A DNA stretch of 64,000 bases, from assembly GCA_020746105.1 (NCBI GenBank), contig CM036629.1, forward strand, positions 8,707,501 through 8,771,500, given 5' to 3'. The translations under genes and the position numbers were made by a program. Under the pieces are notes generated by a model. It saw only the letters and a list, made by a program, of their open reading frames with translations, made no database searches and had not been told where the DNA came from. This DNA comes from Trogon surrucura. Its lineage: Eukaryota; Chordata; Aves; Trogoniformes; Trogonidae. How positions within the stretch are numbered: the stretch's first letter is position 1; each line of letters begins with the position of its first letter. Below, piece by piece: positions 63,131 through 64,000 of this stretch.

Positions 63131-64000
63131 AGCCAGGTCTCAGCACCAGGTAACAGAGCAGAGCCCGAGACGTGGGTTGTTGGGTTTTCTGCTGAAGCTT
63201 CTCCTGGCTATCCTCCAAACATCAGCTTAGGCTCGGCTGGAAATTAGACCTGGTTCCATGCTGGCTTTCCAGCCATTAGGTGATGGGGCCACCACTGGCC
63301 TTCCTTTTCTCTTGGTGTGTATGCTCAAGTCAAAACTGAGGTGAGCTTAGAGCCTTCAAACCGTGTGTGGATTCTGCACTCCTTGATATTGCTATTAATG
63401 GCAAAACCAGCACTTGGTAAACAGAAGAGATAAGCCTTAGGCTGCTCTCCCTGGTGGAAGTACACAGAGACATGATTTTCTTTTCCTTTGGGTGCTAAGA
63501 AAAGGAAGAGACCCACAGTGTTCTTGATTTACAGAGCTAAAGCTAATGTGAGTGCTGGGCTTTGAGGTTCTGAGGAAACCTAAGGAAAGTATCCCTGAAA
63601 AGATAAGGCTGGGGAGTCAACTGTGCGCTGCAAACCCAGCGAGCTTTCCAGGTGCCTGAGACTGAGCGGTGAGAAGACCTGACGAGACTTCATCATTTTA
63701 TACTTTAGGTCCCGACTGAATGCAATCCATGCAAGACTTTCCCAGGATCTTTGGAAAACAAAGAGCATTTAAAATGCTCGCTCTGCCAGAGCACTCGGCA
63801 CTGGAGAGAAAAGACAAGCCTGACACCCACTTCTGCTAAACCTGTCTTAGCAAAACGAGAAGAAAATCAGCTGTCCTTGGGAAGTCTGCCATGCCTAGAG
63901 TCCAGCTCACTGGGCTCTTCCTAGCAGGACCACAGAGAGGTGACGAACACCATCTCCTAGGACTTGGGGGGGGATGCAGAAATGCACAAGCAAAGCAGTC
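63131..64000. other. Unassigned right-end DNA
   Basis: I see no gene, repeat or regulatory element that I can support in the last 870 bp. Confidence 0.5.

Overview
This is a vertebrate nuclear window, almost certainly from a bird. It carries many CR1 non-LTR retrotransposon fragments, with the CR1-type 3' end built on variants of agaatcatagaat. Genes are compact and split into short exons with GT..AG introns, and promoters are CpG-rich. Four protein-coding genes are recognisable from their conserved proteins. Their order, USB1 - MMP15 - CFAP20 - CSNK2A2, is the order known on human 16q21. The species cannot be named from the sequence.

Layout. The + strand holds USB1 (1-4544; it starts inside exon 1, so about 20 N-terminal residues lie outside the window) and then MMP15 (6538-11881, complete, 10 exons, 645 residues). 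The - strand holds CFAP20 (18503-28555, complete, 6 exons, 193 residues) and CSNK2A2 (37579-60435, complete, 11 exons, 350 residues). I traced every splice junction by reading frame, and all phases agree. MMP15 and CFAP20 converge across about 6 kb of gene-poor DNA. CFAP20 lies downstream of CSNK2A2 on the same strand, separated by about 7.5 kb of CR1 tails, an (ATCC)n array and unassigned DNA. The right end (60436-64000) is the CSNK2A2 CpG-rich promoter side followed by several CR1 copies.

The four genes do not form one pathway. USB1 trims and protects the 3' end of U6 snRNA. MMP15 is a membrane-anchored zinc protease. CFAP20 is an inner-junction protein of the ciliary doublet microtubule. 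CSNK2A2 is the alpha-prime catalytic subunit of protein kinase CK2. They are neighbours by conserved synteny.

I found no sign of an undescribed multi-gene system. The non-genic signals most worth a second look are: a perfect 78-bp palindrome, a 1.5-kb purine-only tract and a foldback repeat around MMP15 exon 1; four Grainyhead-type motifs and two overlapping upstream ORFs at MMP15; a near-canonical RFX X-box at the CFAP20 promoter; a (TG)n tract at the acceptor of the CSNK2A2 exon that encodes the catalytic loop; and a short repeat with four RBPJ-type motifs between MMP15 and CFAP20.
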